Shown here: piece by piece, positions 34,439 through 42,762 of the stretch | Numbering within the stretch: the stretch's first letter is position 1 | Layout: each line of letters starts with the position of its first letter | From: Deltaproteobacteria bacterium | Lineage (GTDB): Bacteria > Myxococcota > JACPTQ01 | DNA length: 64,000 bases | Assembly: GCA_016192705.1 (NCBI GenBank) | Contig: JACPTQ010000053.1 | Coordinates: 62,001-126,000, forward strand | Direction: 5' to 3' | The notes under the pieces: model-generated | Told to the model about the DNA's origin: nothing | Seen by the model: only the letters and a program-made list of their open reading frames with translations | Database searches by the model: none | Translations under genes and position numbers: made by a program

Positions 34439-35799
34439 TGGCCGCACCTGCACCCGCCACCGCTCCCGCCTCAGCTACTTCTTCCTTCTTCTTGTCAATT
34501 CTCTTCTCTGTGTTTCCGCGCTCTGTGAGTTCTGTGGCTCTCGTGGTGCATGTTCTCTTTTCATTTCCTTCCGACGCCGCAACGATCACCCTCGAAGCCG
34601 CCATCGCTCGCGCACAGAACCATCCCAAAGCCCGTGCGGCGGCCGTTCGGGCGCGGGCCGCGGCGTTCGACGCGAAGGCGCAACGTGGCGCTTACTATCC
34701 CGAGGTCGATGTCGCGACGACCGCGAGCGCCGGCTTCTCGGGATCGAGTGGCGGGCTTGGTATCACAGGGATGAACAACTCGCCCGCGCGGCAGTATTTC
34801 GGCGCGGCGATCGAGCTGCGCCAGAACATCTGGGACTTTGGGCGAACGCTCGGCCGGGTTCGAGCCGCGGTCCGTTCGACTGAGCGCGCGGAAGCGGAGT
34901 CGTTTGTGATTCGCGACGACTTGGCGCTTGAAGTCACGCGCCGGTACTTCGAAGCTCTCGCGGCCGATGCCGTCGTCGACGCCGCCAAGGAGCGCATTGT
35001 CGCAACAACTCAGCTTTACGATCAGAGCGTGTCCCTCGCCGACTCGGGAATGCGCCCGCGCGCGGAGGTCGCCTTAGCTGAGCTCGACCGCGCCGCCGCG
35101 CGATCGCTTCTCGTCGAAGCAGCCGCGGAGGCACACGCCGCAAAAGCGCGTCTCGCGGCCCTCATTGGCGCCGACGTGGCGAACCCGCCAACACCGACAC
35201 CGCGCGCCGTTCTGCTCGCCGCGCCGCCCTCAGTCGCCGCGCTCTTACCAAAAACCGCGAACCGTCCCGAGATCGCTGCTGCCCGCACCGCGATTGAAGA
35301 GGCCCGTGCCCGCACAGCGGCCGCCCGCGCCGAACATTTGCCTCGACTCGTCGCAACCGGCAGCCTCGGTTACGCGCACCCGCCCGACGGCAAAGACCCC
35401 GGCTTCTGGGCGGTCGGCATCGGCCTCGTCTGGCCGCTCTTTCGCGGGTTCGCCGACGCGAATCGCATCAAGGCCGCCGCGCTCCGTGTCGACGAAGCGA
35501 CGCACCACCTACGTGACCGCGAAGACGACGTTCGACTCGAACTCGTGCTTGCTCACCAGCGCGTCCGCGCAGCGCTCGACCTCGCCCGCGTCACCGCCGA
35601 CGAACTCACGCGCGCCGAACTCGCCACGGCAGCCACCCGCGCGACCTTCGCCGCCGGCCTCCTCCCGTACGGCGACGTCGCCCGCGCCTCGCTCGCTGTC
35701 ACCGCCGCCCGCGCCCGCCTCGCCGCCGCCCGCTTCCGATACGCCATCGCCCGCGCCGAACTCGCACGCGCCGCGGGGCTTTCGCCCATCCTTGAATGA
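34438..35799 (+). CDS. TolC-family outer-membrane efflux protein
   Basis: The 453-residue protein has two TolC repeats of long helices plus strands, with motifs 'ITLEAAIARAQNHPKARAA', 'AIELRQNIWDFGRTLGRV' and 'GIGLVWPLFRGFADANRI'. ATG 34438 overlaps the adaptor stop by one base (TGATG). The first 50 codons are unusual: an Ala/Pro/Thr hexamer-coded stretch and then a Ser/Val/Phe-rich hydrophobic stretch coded by a CTCTGTG-like repeat. Mature sequence would start near 'SDAATITLE'. It completes the tripartite pump. Confidence 0.92.
   Translation: MAAPAPATAPASATSSFFLSILFSVFPRSVSSVALVVHVLFSFPSDAATITLEAAIARAQNHPKARAAAVRARAAAFDAKAQRGAYYPEVDVATTASAGFSGSSGGLGITGMNNSPARQYFGAAIELRQNIWDFGRTLGRVRAAVRSTERAEAESFVIRDDLALEVTRRYFEALAADAVVDAAKERIVATTQLYDQSVSLADSGMRPRAEVALAELDRAAARSLLVEAAAEAHAAKARLAALIGADVANPPTPTPRAVLLAAPPSVAALLPKTANRPEIAAARTAIEEARARTAAARAEHLPRLVATGSLGYAHPPDGKDPGFWAVGIGLVWPLFRGFADANRIKAAALRVDEATHHLRDREDDVRLELVLAHQRVRAALDLARVTADELTRAELATAATRATFAAGLLPYGDVARASLAVTAARARLAAARFRYAIARAELARAAGLSPILE
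34441..34560 (+). repeat. Repeat tracts coding the signal peptide of the TolC-like gene
   Basis: Bases 34441-34476 form a degenerate GCnnCC hexamer tract. Bases 34498-34560 form a CTCTGTG-rich tract similar to the one at 50837-50902. Together they encode the whole N-terminal leader of the channel protein. Confidence 0.55.
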
Positions 35800-35839
35800 A
35801 GGCTCCCCCGCTGCCGCGCGCCATCAGCGAATTACCAGC

Positions 35840-36226
35840 TTATCGCCCGCGCCGAGACCCACGCGTTTTTTGCGTCGCCATCTTCTTTGCGTGCGGCTTT
35901 TTTTCCGGGAGCGTCGCAACGAACGACGACGCCCAGGCGATCCATTTGTCGAGCGCGTCGTCGGCACGATACCCGGCCGGTGCGACAAACACATACCCGC
36001 GCATCGGCTTTCCCGTGAAGTCCATCGTGCGCGCACCCTTTTCGTCGAGCGCCTCGTCGTGCCGCGCGGGTCCCACGCGCACCATCAGTTCGTCCTTCAC
36101 GATCCCCACGAACATCTTCCCGTCAAGCATGTACGCAACGCCGCCAAACATCTCTTTCGACGTCACGCCGCGCCGTCCCAAAAGCCGCTCCCGCAACCGC
36201 TCCGCTAACTTTTCGTCGTAGCTCAT
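35840..36226 (-). CDS. TfoX N-terminal domain protein
   Basis: The 128-residue protein resembles the TfoX_N family: 'MSYDEKLAERLRERL', 'VTSKEMFGGVAYMLDGKMFVG' split over two strands, 'MVRVGPARHDEAL' and 'MRGYVFVAPAGY'. The C-terminal 35 residues are Lys/Arg-rich. Single TfoX_N proteins are widespread and their function is unresolved; full TfoX regulates competence. The ATG overlaps the stop of the PBP gene by 4 bp, so it is co-translated with it. Confidence 0.88.
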   Translation of the reverse strand: MSYDEKLAERLRERLLGRRGVTSKEMFGGVAYMLDGKMFVGIVKDELMVRVGPARHDEALDEKGARTMDFTGKPMRGYVFVAPAGYRADDALDKWIAWASSFVATLPEKKPHAKKMATQKTRGSRRGR

Positions 36227-38652
36227 TGAAACGTCTCATCGCGCTCAAGCGTCGCCTTCGTGATTTCGCCCGGCATTGCCGCGACCTCCGCAGGCGCAGT
36301 CCCCGGAATGAACGGCTCGCGCGCCGCGCCCGGAAACCCAACGGGGGCCCGCTTCCCCTCGCCCGGCACGACATTCACGAACTCGACGTTCGCCGGCGCC
36401 CCAAAATCGCGCTTCGGCCGCACCTCGTACACCTTCTTCATGAACGCCTGCCAAATCGGTATCGCGTCATGCCCACCCGTCGCACGCCCGCCGATCTTTC
36501 GATGGTCGTCGTACCCAACCCACACGCCCGCAACGAGGTCGCGCGTGTAACCCACAAACCAAATGTCGCGGTGGTCCGACGTCGTTCCCGTTTTCCCCGC
36601 GACCGCCGCACCGAGCGCACGCAACCGACCCGCCGTCCCGGCTGGATGTTCAACAGGCGCGCGCAAAAGGCTCGTCATCACAAACGCCTCTGCGGGTGAG
36701 AGCACCGTCTCCGCCGCAACCGCTTCCTTCGTGCGATAGAAGGACGGCTCTGCGCGCACACCGCCCGCGGCGAACGTCGCGAACGCGTTCGTGAGTTCGA
36801 GCGGCGTCACTTCACCGGCGCCAAGCGCAATCGAGCGGTATCGCGGGAGCTCGCTCTTCACGCCCAAACGCCGCGCCATATCGAGCACCGATTCGACGCC
36901 GATCCGCTCTATGATCCGCGCCGAAACCGAGTTGTCGCTTCGCGCGAGCGCCTCGCGCACGGGAATCGCCCCGCGCGACTGCCCGTCGTAATTTTTCACC
37001 GCCCAAAAATCGGTCGTCCCCGGCACACCAAATTGATACGGCGCCGACACAACCTGATCCGCGAGCGTCAGCTTCTTCCCGACAATCGCCGCCGCATAAA
37101 GAATTGGCTTGAACGCGCTTCCCGGTTGCCGCTTCGCTTGCAGCGCGCGATTGAACTTGCTCGCGTCCCAATTCTGCCCGCCGACCATCGCGACAACTTC
37201 GCGCGTCGAAGGGTCGATCGCGACGAACGCCCCCTCGATTTCAGGCACCTGCTCAAGCGCGAGCCGAATCTCAGCCGCGCCCAAGTTTTCGACGCGCACA
37301 CGCACGACGTCGCCGACCGACAAAACATCGCCCGCCACATGGGGCGACTTGCTTCGGCCGCGCACCACAACGGGCTTCGCCCATTTCAGATCGGCGAGCG
37401 CGATGACGCCCTTTGCGATCCCGAGGTCGACCGTCACTTTATCCTTCGCAACCGCCGACACGATCCCGCGCACGCCCGCACCAGGCCTCAAAACCGCCTG
37501 CTCTTTTTTCAACTCCGAAACGAGCTTCGCCCGCGCCGCACCATCGACTTGCGCCTCCGGCCCGCGATACCCGAAGCGCCGATCGATCGCTGCGAGTCCG
37601 TTCGCAACCGCCGCGACCGCCGCGCGCTGCAACGCCGGGTCGAGCGCCGTCACAACGCGCATCCCGCTTCGATAGAGGTCGGCTCCGTAACGCGCCTCGA
37701 GATCGAGCCGCACCGCTTCGACAAAATGCGGCGCCGCCTTTTCCAACCCGTCCGCCGCCGGTCGCGCCAAAACAAGCGCCTGCCCCTTCGCCGCCTCAAA
37801 CGATCCGGCGTCGTATGTCCCGCGCAGTTTCCCGTCCTCATGAGCCTTCGCCATGCGTCGCAGCGTTTCGCCCTGCTTCGCGCGCGCGAGTTTCAAATTC
37901 GCCACCGGCGAAAATCGGTCGGGCGACGGCAGCATCGCCGCGAGCATCGCCGCCTCGGCCATCGACACCTGCGAAATCTCCTTCCCGAAAAGATGCCGCG
38001 CCGCCGCCGCAACGCCGTACCGCCCGTGCCCCCAATAGACCTCATTCAAGTAGACCGTCAGAATCTCTTCCTTCGAAAAATTCTGTTCGAGGCGGAGCGC
38101 GAGCAGCACCTCTTTCACTTTTCGCTCGAGACTCTTCTCCTTCGACAAGACCAAGTTCTTGACAACCTGCTGCGTGATCGTCGACCCGCCCTGCCTCATC
38201 TTCCCGTGCCACACGTTGACCGCAAACGCGCGCAGCATCCCGAAGTAGTTCAAGCCCTCGTGCGTCCAAAACCCCGCGTCCTCACTCGCGACGATCGCAT
38301 CGACGACCACCGTCGGGATCGCCTTCCACGCGACGACCGTCCGGCGCTCGTTTTTATAAAGTTCGGCGAGCGGCGACCCATCGCGCGCAACCACGCGCAC
38401 CGTCTGTTCGGGGCGATACTCGTGCAGCGATTTGTACGGCGGCAGATCGCGCCCGTAATAAAGAAAGATGCCGCCAATCCCGAGCGCACCGAGCGTCGGC
38501 CCGAGGAGCATCAAAAACAGAAACCACCTTAAGAGCCGCCACTTTTTCTTCGGTTTCTCGCTCCGTCCCTCGCGCGAATGCGCGTCGCGCCTCGGCCGTT
38601 CCGGCATCTCGTCGCGGATTTCCTCGTCTTTTTCGTAGCGCTTCATACTCAT
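36223..38652 (-). CDS. Class A penicillin-binding protein (PBP1A family)
   Basis: The protein of about 809 residues polymerises and crosslinks peptidoglycan. A basic cytoplasmic tail and one membrane helix ('FLFLMLLGPTLGALGIGGIF') precede the GT51 glycosyltransferase with catalytic Glu in 'VASEDAGFWTHEGL' and 'RQGGSTITQQVVKNL'. The transpeptidase has SxxK as 'PGSAFKPILY', SxN as 'RSDNSVSARI', and KTGT as 'VAGKTGTTSD'. An OB-like insert lies between the two. ATG 38652 is preferred; ATG 38646 is two codons later. The TfoX-like gene follows with a 4-bp overlap. Confidence 0.94.
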   Translation of the reverse strand: MSMKRYEKDEEIRDEMPERPRRDAHSREGRSEKPKKKWRLLRWFLFLMLLGPTLGALGIGGIFLYYGRDLPPYKSLHEYRPEQTVRVVARDGSPLAELYKNERRTVVAWKAIPTVVVDAIVASEDAGFWTHEGLNYFGMLRAFAVNVWHGKMRQGGSTITQQVVKNLVLSKEKSLERKVKEVLLALRLEQNFSKEEILTVYLNEVYWGHGRYGVAAAARHLFGKEISQVSMAEAAMLAAMLPSPDRFSPVANLKLARAKQGETLRRMAKAHEDGKLRGTYDAGSFEAAKGQALVLARPAADGLEKAAPHFVEAVRLDLEARYGADLYRSGMRVVTALDPALQRAAVAAVANGLAAIDRRFGYRGPEAQVDGAARAKLVSELKKEQAVLRPGAGVRGIVSAVAKDKVTVDLGIAKGVIALADLKWAKPVVVRGRSKSPHVAGDVLSVGDVVRVRVENLGAAEIRLALEQVPEIEGAFVAIDPSTREVVAMVGGQNWDASKFNRALQAKRQPGSAFKPILYAAAIVGKKLTLADQVVSAPYQFGVPGTTDFWAVKNYDGQSRGAIPVREALARSDNSVSARIIERIGVESVLDMARRLGVKSELPRYRSIALGAGEVTPLELTNAFATFAAGGVRAEPSFYRTKEAVAAETVLSPAEAFVMTSLLRAPVEHPAGTAGRLRALGAAVAGKTGTTSDHRDIWFVGYTRDLVAGVWVGYDDHRKIGGRATGGHDAIPIWQAFMKKVYEVRPKRDFGAPANVEFVNVVPGEGKRAPVGFPGAAREPFIPGTAPAEVAAMPGEITKATLERDETFQ

Positions 38653-38843
38653 ACCGACGGCCGATCCTACGGCCGGATCTCTTGCCAAGGCAAATTAACA
38701 TCACGGTGTCGCACGCAGGCCACACCGAATGCTGCGTGCTCGCCTCACGCATTAACAAAACCCGCAAGTTTGTTATCGCGCGCGGTTGAATTCACGGCAC
38801 GGCAGTTGCGTAACGCGATGGCAGTTCACGAACGGGAGGGACG

Positions 38844-39314
38844 ATGAAAGTTCGATCGACAGTATTGGTACTTGCGTTTTTATCACTCTTTGCCGCGCGC
38901 GAGTCACCAGCGAAATCGGAGCCAGCCTTAGATGGATTGGCCAAAGGCATTGATCAGATTGTCGCCCTAACCTTATTTGGTACCCTCGGCGGCCTAGCCC
39001 TCGTTTCGGTGGTGGGCAACTCGGTCCACATCGCGAAAGGCGAGCGCCCGCGCGAGGAGTGGCTCGCGATCGGGTACGTCAGTGCGGCGTTCAGCGGGGT
39101 CGCGGCCGGCATCTCTGCAGGGACTCTTAAGGAAAACGCCGCCCTGGTTTCTGGTATTCACATCGGCCTCGCGGTGCTCGGTCTCACGACAACGATTTGG
39201 TCGCACGCGCTTCCAAAGCGCAAAGTGCCGTCGGTGTCCATCCAGCCGACGATCATCCCCGGCGCGCACGGTCAACCCGCGTTCGGCCTCGCCCTCACGT
39301 TGCCCGCGTTCTGA
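38844..39314 (+). CDS. Exported or membrane protein of unknown function
   Basis: The 156-residue protein starts after GGGAGGG with a signal-like segment 'VLVLAFLSLFAARESPA'. Three hydrophobic stretches follow ('IVALTLFGTLGGLALVSVVG', 'AIGYVSAAFSGVAAGISAG', 'IHIGLAVLGLTTTIWSH'). It ends 'GLALTLPAF' like a final beta strand. I do not recognise the family; a small inner-membrane protein is the simplest reading. Confidence 0.65.
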   Translation: MKVRSTVLVLAFLSLFAARESPAKSEPALDGLAKGIDQIVALTLFGTLGGLALVSVVGNSVHIAKGERPREEWLAIGYVSAAFSGVAAGISAGTLKENAALVSGIHIGLAVLGLTTTIWSHALPKRKVPSVSIQPTIIPGAHGQPAFGLALTLPAF

Positions 39315-39364
39315 CGTCCGCCGAACCGCGCGCGACGACTCCGAGTCGCATTTCTTCGCCGTCA

Positions 39365-39796
39365 TCAGCGGGGCGACGGCATCACACGAAAACCGTCAAG
39401 CTCTGCCGCCATCCCGAGTTTTCGATCCAGCGTGCAAAAAACACGCGACGCGGGCGCCCCACCGGCCCAAACAATCGCCGCGCCGAGTTGCAGGGCGTCG
39501 GCCGCTCGGAGCGGGTGAGTTCGCAAAAGCCTCAGCGCCACCGCTGATACAGATGGCACGTCATCGACGATCGCGCACTCTTGGAACAACTCCAGCGATA
39601 ATTCTTGTGCGCGAAGGGCCTTCGCTTGTGTGAGCTCTCCCGTCCTAACCAGCCGGAAAAAAGCCGAGACGACTTCCACGGGCGACAGCGCCCAAACGAC
39701 GATCTCGGGATCCGACTCCCGCCAACCCTCGGCGGCTTTCGAGAGCGGCTGTCTCACGACGAGCGGAACGATCGCCGAGCTGTCCCAGAACCTCAA
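39365..39796 (-). CDS. PIN-domain toxin, second toxin-antitoxin pair
   Basis: The 143-residue PIN protein starts 'MRFWDSSAIVPLV' (first Asp) and contains 'SPVEVVSAFFRL' (Glu), 'RAADALQLGAAI' (Asp) and 'CTLDRKLGMAAE' (Asp). This completes the acidic cluster of a VapC-like ribonuclease. ATG 39796 overlaps the antitoxin stop by 4 bp. It is not closely similar to the PIN protein at 1251. Confidence 0.85.
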   Translation of the reverse strand: MRFWDSSAIVPLVVRQPLSKAAEGWRESDPEIVVWALSPVEVVSAFFRLVRTGELTQAKALRAQELSLELFQECAIVDDVPSVSAVALRLLRTHPLRAADALQLGAAIVWAGGAPASRVFCTLDRKLGMAAELDGFRVMPSPR

Positions 39797-40101
39797 CGAC
39801 CGTCTTCCCGCTCGTCAAGAAGCGCCTTCACCACGTCAGGCTTCAGCTTGGGTCGCGTCGCCAACCATGTCTTCCACCGCTTCTCGTTCCATTTCGCCTT
39901 TGGACGTCGCATCGTGCCGTTGCGATACAGTTCCTCGAGCCGTCGCTCCTCGTTGTCCGGAAGAGCGGCCGGGTTGCGAACCGGGTCGATCCGCGCGATC
40001 ACCCGATCGCGGTCAAGAATTAAGACGGGTTCGCCGCTTCGAACGTGGCGCAAATACCGACTCAGCTCGTTTTTCAGTTTCCCGATTTTCGCTGAAATCA
40101 T
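39793..40101 (-). CDS. Phd/YefM-type antitoxin
   Basis: The 102-residue protein begins 'MISAKIGKLKNELSRYLRHV' and continues 'GEPVLILDRDRVIARIDP'. This is the Phd/YefM fold, which binds operator DNA through its N-terminus and neutralises the toxin with the C-terminal tail. ATG 40101 was chosen over a start 10 codons upstream because it begins the conserved fold and sits 6 bp below the -10 box. Confidence 0.85.
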   Translation of the reverse strand: MISAKIGKLKNELSRYLRHVRSGEPVLILDRDRVIARIDPVRNPAALPDNEERRLEELYRNGTMRRPKAKWNEKRWKTWLATRPKLKPDVVKALLDEREDGR

Positions 40102-40107
40102 AGCTTC

Positions 40108-40136
40108 ATTGTAGCTACGAAATATAGTCATATCAA
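40108..40136 (-). promoter_or_regulatory. Promoter of the second toxin-antitoxin pair (leaderless)
   Basis: TTGATA (40136-40131), 17 bp, TACAAT (40113-40108) on the minus strand is a strong promoter. The antitoxin ATG begins 6 bp past the -10 box. A GTAGCTAC palindrome overlaps the -10 box and may be part of the operator. Confidence 0.6.
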
Positions 40137-40225
40137 GACTTAAGATGTTCTCCGTCGAACTTCCCGCGCACTCCCCGATGCGACGGAGATAATCGCTCCG
40201 ACCGGCCTTCCAAATCGTTGGCCTG

Positions 40226-40234
40226 TGCTACGCT
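40226..40234 (+). promoter_or_regulatory. Extended -10 of the RDD operon (leaderless)
   Basis: TG-C-TACGCT is an extended -10 element, and GTG 40241 starts 6 bp after it. No clear -35 is seen, which is acceptable for extended -10 promoters. Confidence 0.4.
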
Positions 40235-40240
40235 CCTTGC

Positions 40241-41080
40241 GTGACCTGGGACGAAACCCATCGCGTTGAAACCCCCGAAAACGTCGACTTCGAGTATCGT
40301 CTCGCGGGGATCGGCACGCGCTTCGGCGCCGCGGCGCTCGACACGCTCATTCAAGCGGCGATCCTCATCGCCATCCTGCTCCTCATCACGGCGGCGATTC
40401 CGTCGCTTGGCGGCTCACACGCGTTGTTCGACCCACGCGGCTGGGACGAGGCCGCAGGGTGGGTGATTGCGGTTTACCTCATTATCGTGTTCCTCGTGAT
40501 GTGGGGGTATTACGTTTTTTTCGAAACCGTCATGCGCGGTCAAACGCCGGGAAAGCGCGCGGTCGGCCTTCGCGTCGTTAAGCGGAACGGCACGCCCATT
40601 CATTTCGGCGACTCGATTGTGCGTAACCTCGTCCGGTTCGTCGATTTCATGCCCGTCCTCTATGGAATCGGCATCATCACGATGATCGCGACGCGCCGAT
40701 CGCAGCGGCTCGGCGACCTTGCGGCCGATACCGTCGTCGTGATCGAGGGGCGCCGCGAGTCGTTCACCGCGAACCTCGAGGCGGCCGTCGAAGCCGCCGT
40801 GGTGACGAAATCCGTTCCGCCGCACGATCCGGCAACAGCGGGGGCCAATTCGGCGGCACCCGCAGCGGCCGTCGCGCTCGACAATCGCACGCTCGAACTC
40901 CTTGACCGCTACTTCGAGAGACGCTGGACGCTCGAGCCGACCGCGCAGGTCACGCTCGCAAGCCGCATCGCATCCCCACTGCGCGAGCGAGTCACCGAAC
41001 TTTCAGCCAAACACGCCGACGACGACGCGTTTCTTGAGGCGCTTTACGCGGCAGCCCGTGGCGCATCCCCTGAGGGTTAG
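40241..41080 (+). CDS. RDD-family membrane protein
   Basis: The 279-residue protein has an RDD domain with 'YRLAGIGTRFGAAALDTLIQ' and 'GQTPGKRAVGLRVVKRNG', and transmembrane helices in between. A cytoplasmic C-terminal half follows with an Ala/Val-rich linker and a helix bundle. RDD proteins are often next to SpoIIM/DUF95 genes, exactly as here. A role in membrane or ion homeostasis has been suggested for some family members. The start is GTG 40241. Confidence 0.88.
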   Translation: MTWDETHRVETPENVDFEYRLAGIGTRFGAAALDTLIQAAILIAILLLITAAIPSLGGSHALFDPRGWDEAAGWVIAVYLIIVFLVMWGYYVFFETVMRGQTPGKRAVGLRVVKRNGTPIHFGDSIVRNLVRFVDFMPVLYGIGIITMIATRRSQRLGDLAADTVVVIEGRRESFTANLEAAVEAAVVTKSVPPHDPATAGANSAAPAAAVALDNRTLELLDRYFERRWTLEPTAQVTLASRIASPLRERVTELSAKHADDDAFLEALYAAARGASPEG

Positions 41081-41081
41081 C

Positions 41082-42056
41082 ATGCAGGACCCGCTCTTCA
41101 AGAAGAAGTATGGACCCACGTGGGTCGCGCTTTCGCGCCTCGCGGATCGCGTCGATCGCAACGGCGCCGCGTCGCTCAACCCCGCTGACACCGAAGAACT
41201 GTCGCGGCTCTACCGCGCGTCAACGGCGCACCTCGCGCGCGCACGCACCTACAAACTTTCAACCGACACGCTGCGTCTCTTGAACGGCCTCATCGCTCGT
41301 GTCCACGCGCAAATCTACGCGGGCGGCGCCGGGCAAGCTCGACGTGCGGCGCGTTTCTTGTTGGAGGGCCTTCCGCGCCTCGTTCGCAAATCGATGCGGT
41401 TCATCCTGTTCGCCATCGTCATCGACATCGTCCCGGGAATCATCACGTACTTCTGGGTGAAATCGGACATGGAGAACGCAAAAAAAATCGTCCCGGCCAG
41501 TTGGGTTCAAAACGCTGAACACTTTGCGAAAGGGTTTGACCGCGACCCGAGCGGTAAGTCGGCGCTCATGACCGCCTTTTATGTGTCGAACAACTCGGGC
41601 GTCGCGTTTAAGGCTTTCGCGACCGGCATCACATTTGGCGTCGGCACCGCGGTCGTCATGATTTCGAACGGCTTCATTCTGGGCGCGTCGGTCGCCATCG
41701 TTGACGACGTTGGCGCAACGGCAAACTTCGTCGCGTTTGTGTCGAGTCACGGGGCGATCGAAATTTTCGGAATCTACATGGCGGCCGGAGCGGGGTTCAT
41801 GCTTGGGCTCGCACTGATTCGGCCCGGCCGGTTGACGCGCAAAGAAGCGCTTGCCCTTGCGGCGAAGGACGGCATCGGCCTCGTCGTGGGCGCGGCGATG
41901 ATGATGGGCGTTGCGGCGCTGCTCGAAGGATTCGTGTCGCCCTCGACGCTCCCCAATGCGGCGAAGTATGGAATCGGCCTTACGAACTTCTTGCTGGTCG
42001 TCATCTATTTTGGTTTCGCGGGGAGAGAGAAGAGCCGAGATGCGCGTCAGGATTGA
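41082..42056 (+). CDS. SpoIIM/DUF95-like integral membrane protein
   Basis: The 324-residue protein has a cytoplasmic helical N-terminus ('LSRLYRASTAHLARARTY') and then five or so membrane helices, including 'FILFAIVIDIVPGIITYFWV' and 'IEIFGIYMAAGAGFMLGLAL'. The segment 'NNSGVAFKAFATGITFGVGT' fits the stage II sporulation protein M family, which is common in non-sporulating bacteria next to RDD genes. ATG 41082 follows GAGGG and lies one base after the RDD stop. Confidence 0.85.
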   Translation: MQDPLFKKKYGPTWVALSRLADRVDRNGAASLNPADTEELSRLYRASTAHLARARTYKLSTDTLRLLNGLIARVHAQIYAGGAGQARRAARFLLEGLPRLVRKSMRFILFAIVIDIVPGIITYFWVKSDMENAKKIVPASWVQNAEHFAKGFDRDPSGKSALMTAFYVSNNSGVAFKAFATGITFGVGTAVVMISNGFILGASVAIVDDVGATANFVAFVSSHGAIEIFGIYMAAGAGFMLGLALIRPGRLTRKEALALAAKDGIGLVVGAAMMMGVAALLEGFVSPSTLPNAAKYGIGLTNFLLVVIYFGFAGREKSRDARQD

Positions 42057-42762
42057 AATCGTGGTGTTTGCGATCGCGCTCGTCGCGGTCGTTGTTTATA
42101 AGGCGGTGCGCTGGGACGATGTCGCGTGGATTGCGCCTGAGGCCGACCCGGCGCGTGGGGGCGTCGGAAAGGCGCGGGCTGGAATCGGCGCGGAAGCGAC
42201 GGGCGCGGGTCTGGGGAATGAAGGCGACGGGCCGAAGACCGAGGAGTATCCGCCTGGAAAAAAGGCGCCGCGATTCGCGCTGCCGACGGAAAAGGGGACG
42301 CTCGTGACGCTTGAGTCGCTCCGCGGACGCGTCGTGATGTACAACGTTTTCGCGACGTGGTGCGAGCCGTGCATGGAGGAGCTGCCATTCGTTGAGGAGT
42401 TGCAGCGGCGGCTTGGGCCGAAGGGGTTCACCGCGGTCTTGGCCAGCTGGAATAAGAACGCAGCGGAGCTTCGTGAGAAGTGGAAACCCGACGCGACGCC
42501 CGTGACGCTTGTGTTTGATTCGGACAAGTCGGTCGGGGCGCGGTTTGGAACGTCGAAGGTGCCCGAGGCGTACCTCATCGACAAAGAGGGGAACGTGCGC
42601 TGGAAGTTCACGCACGCGCGGCGCTGGACGGACGACAAGTACGTCGCGATCGTCGAAAAGCTGCTGCTCGAGGGTAAGGCCGCGCCCGCGCCCGCGCCCC
42701 CAACCGCAACCGCGCCTGCACCCGCAACTGCTCCCGCGCGCTATCGTGGTTCGCTTCCGTGA
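42040..42762 (+). CDS. TlpA/ResA-like membrane-anchored thioredoxin
   Basis: The 240-residue protein has an N-terminal membrane anchor ('IEIVVFAIALVAVVVYKAV'), a linker, and a TlpA-type thioredoxin domain with redox motif W-C-E-P-C in 'FATWCEPCMEELP' and cis-Pro segment 'TSKVPEAYLIDKEG'. It should reduce or isomerise thiols of periplasmic proteins, for example cytochrome c. It overlaps the preceding gene by 17 bp. The last 25 residues are an Ala/Pro/Thr tail coded by a GCnnCC hexamer tract and look like a recent addition. Confidence 0.9.
   Translation: MRVRIEIVVFAIALVAVVVYKAVRWDDVAWIAPEADPARGGVGKARAGIGAEATGAGLGNEGDGPKTEEYPPGKKAPRFALPTEKGTLVTLESLRGRVVMYNVFATWCEPCMEELPFVEELQRRLGPKGFTAVLASWNKNAAELREKWKPDATPVTLVFDSDKSVGARFGTSKVPEAYLIDKEGNVRWKFTHARRWTDDKYVAIVEKLLLEGKAAPAPAPPTATAPAPATAPARYRGSLP
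42681..42743 (+). repeat. GCnnCC hexamer tract at the 3' end of the TlpA-like gene
   Basis: About ten degenerate hexamers (CCGCGC, CCGCAA, CCGCAC and CTGCTC types) code the Ala-Pro/Ala-Thr tail of the thioredoxin-like protein and end about 20 bp before its stop. Confidence 0.55.

Noticed and set aside
38653-38843. A GATCC/GGATC hairpin and weak TTGCCT/TAGGAT boxes before the PBP gene
   Set aside because: Stem and boxes are too weak to call a terminator or promoter. Nothing else was seen in this 190-bp gap.
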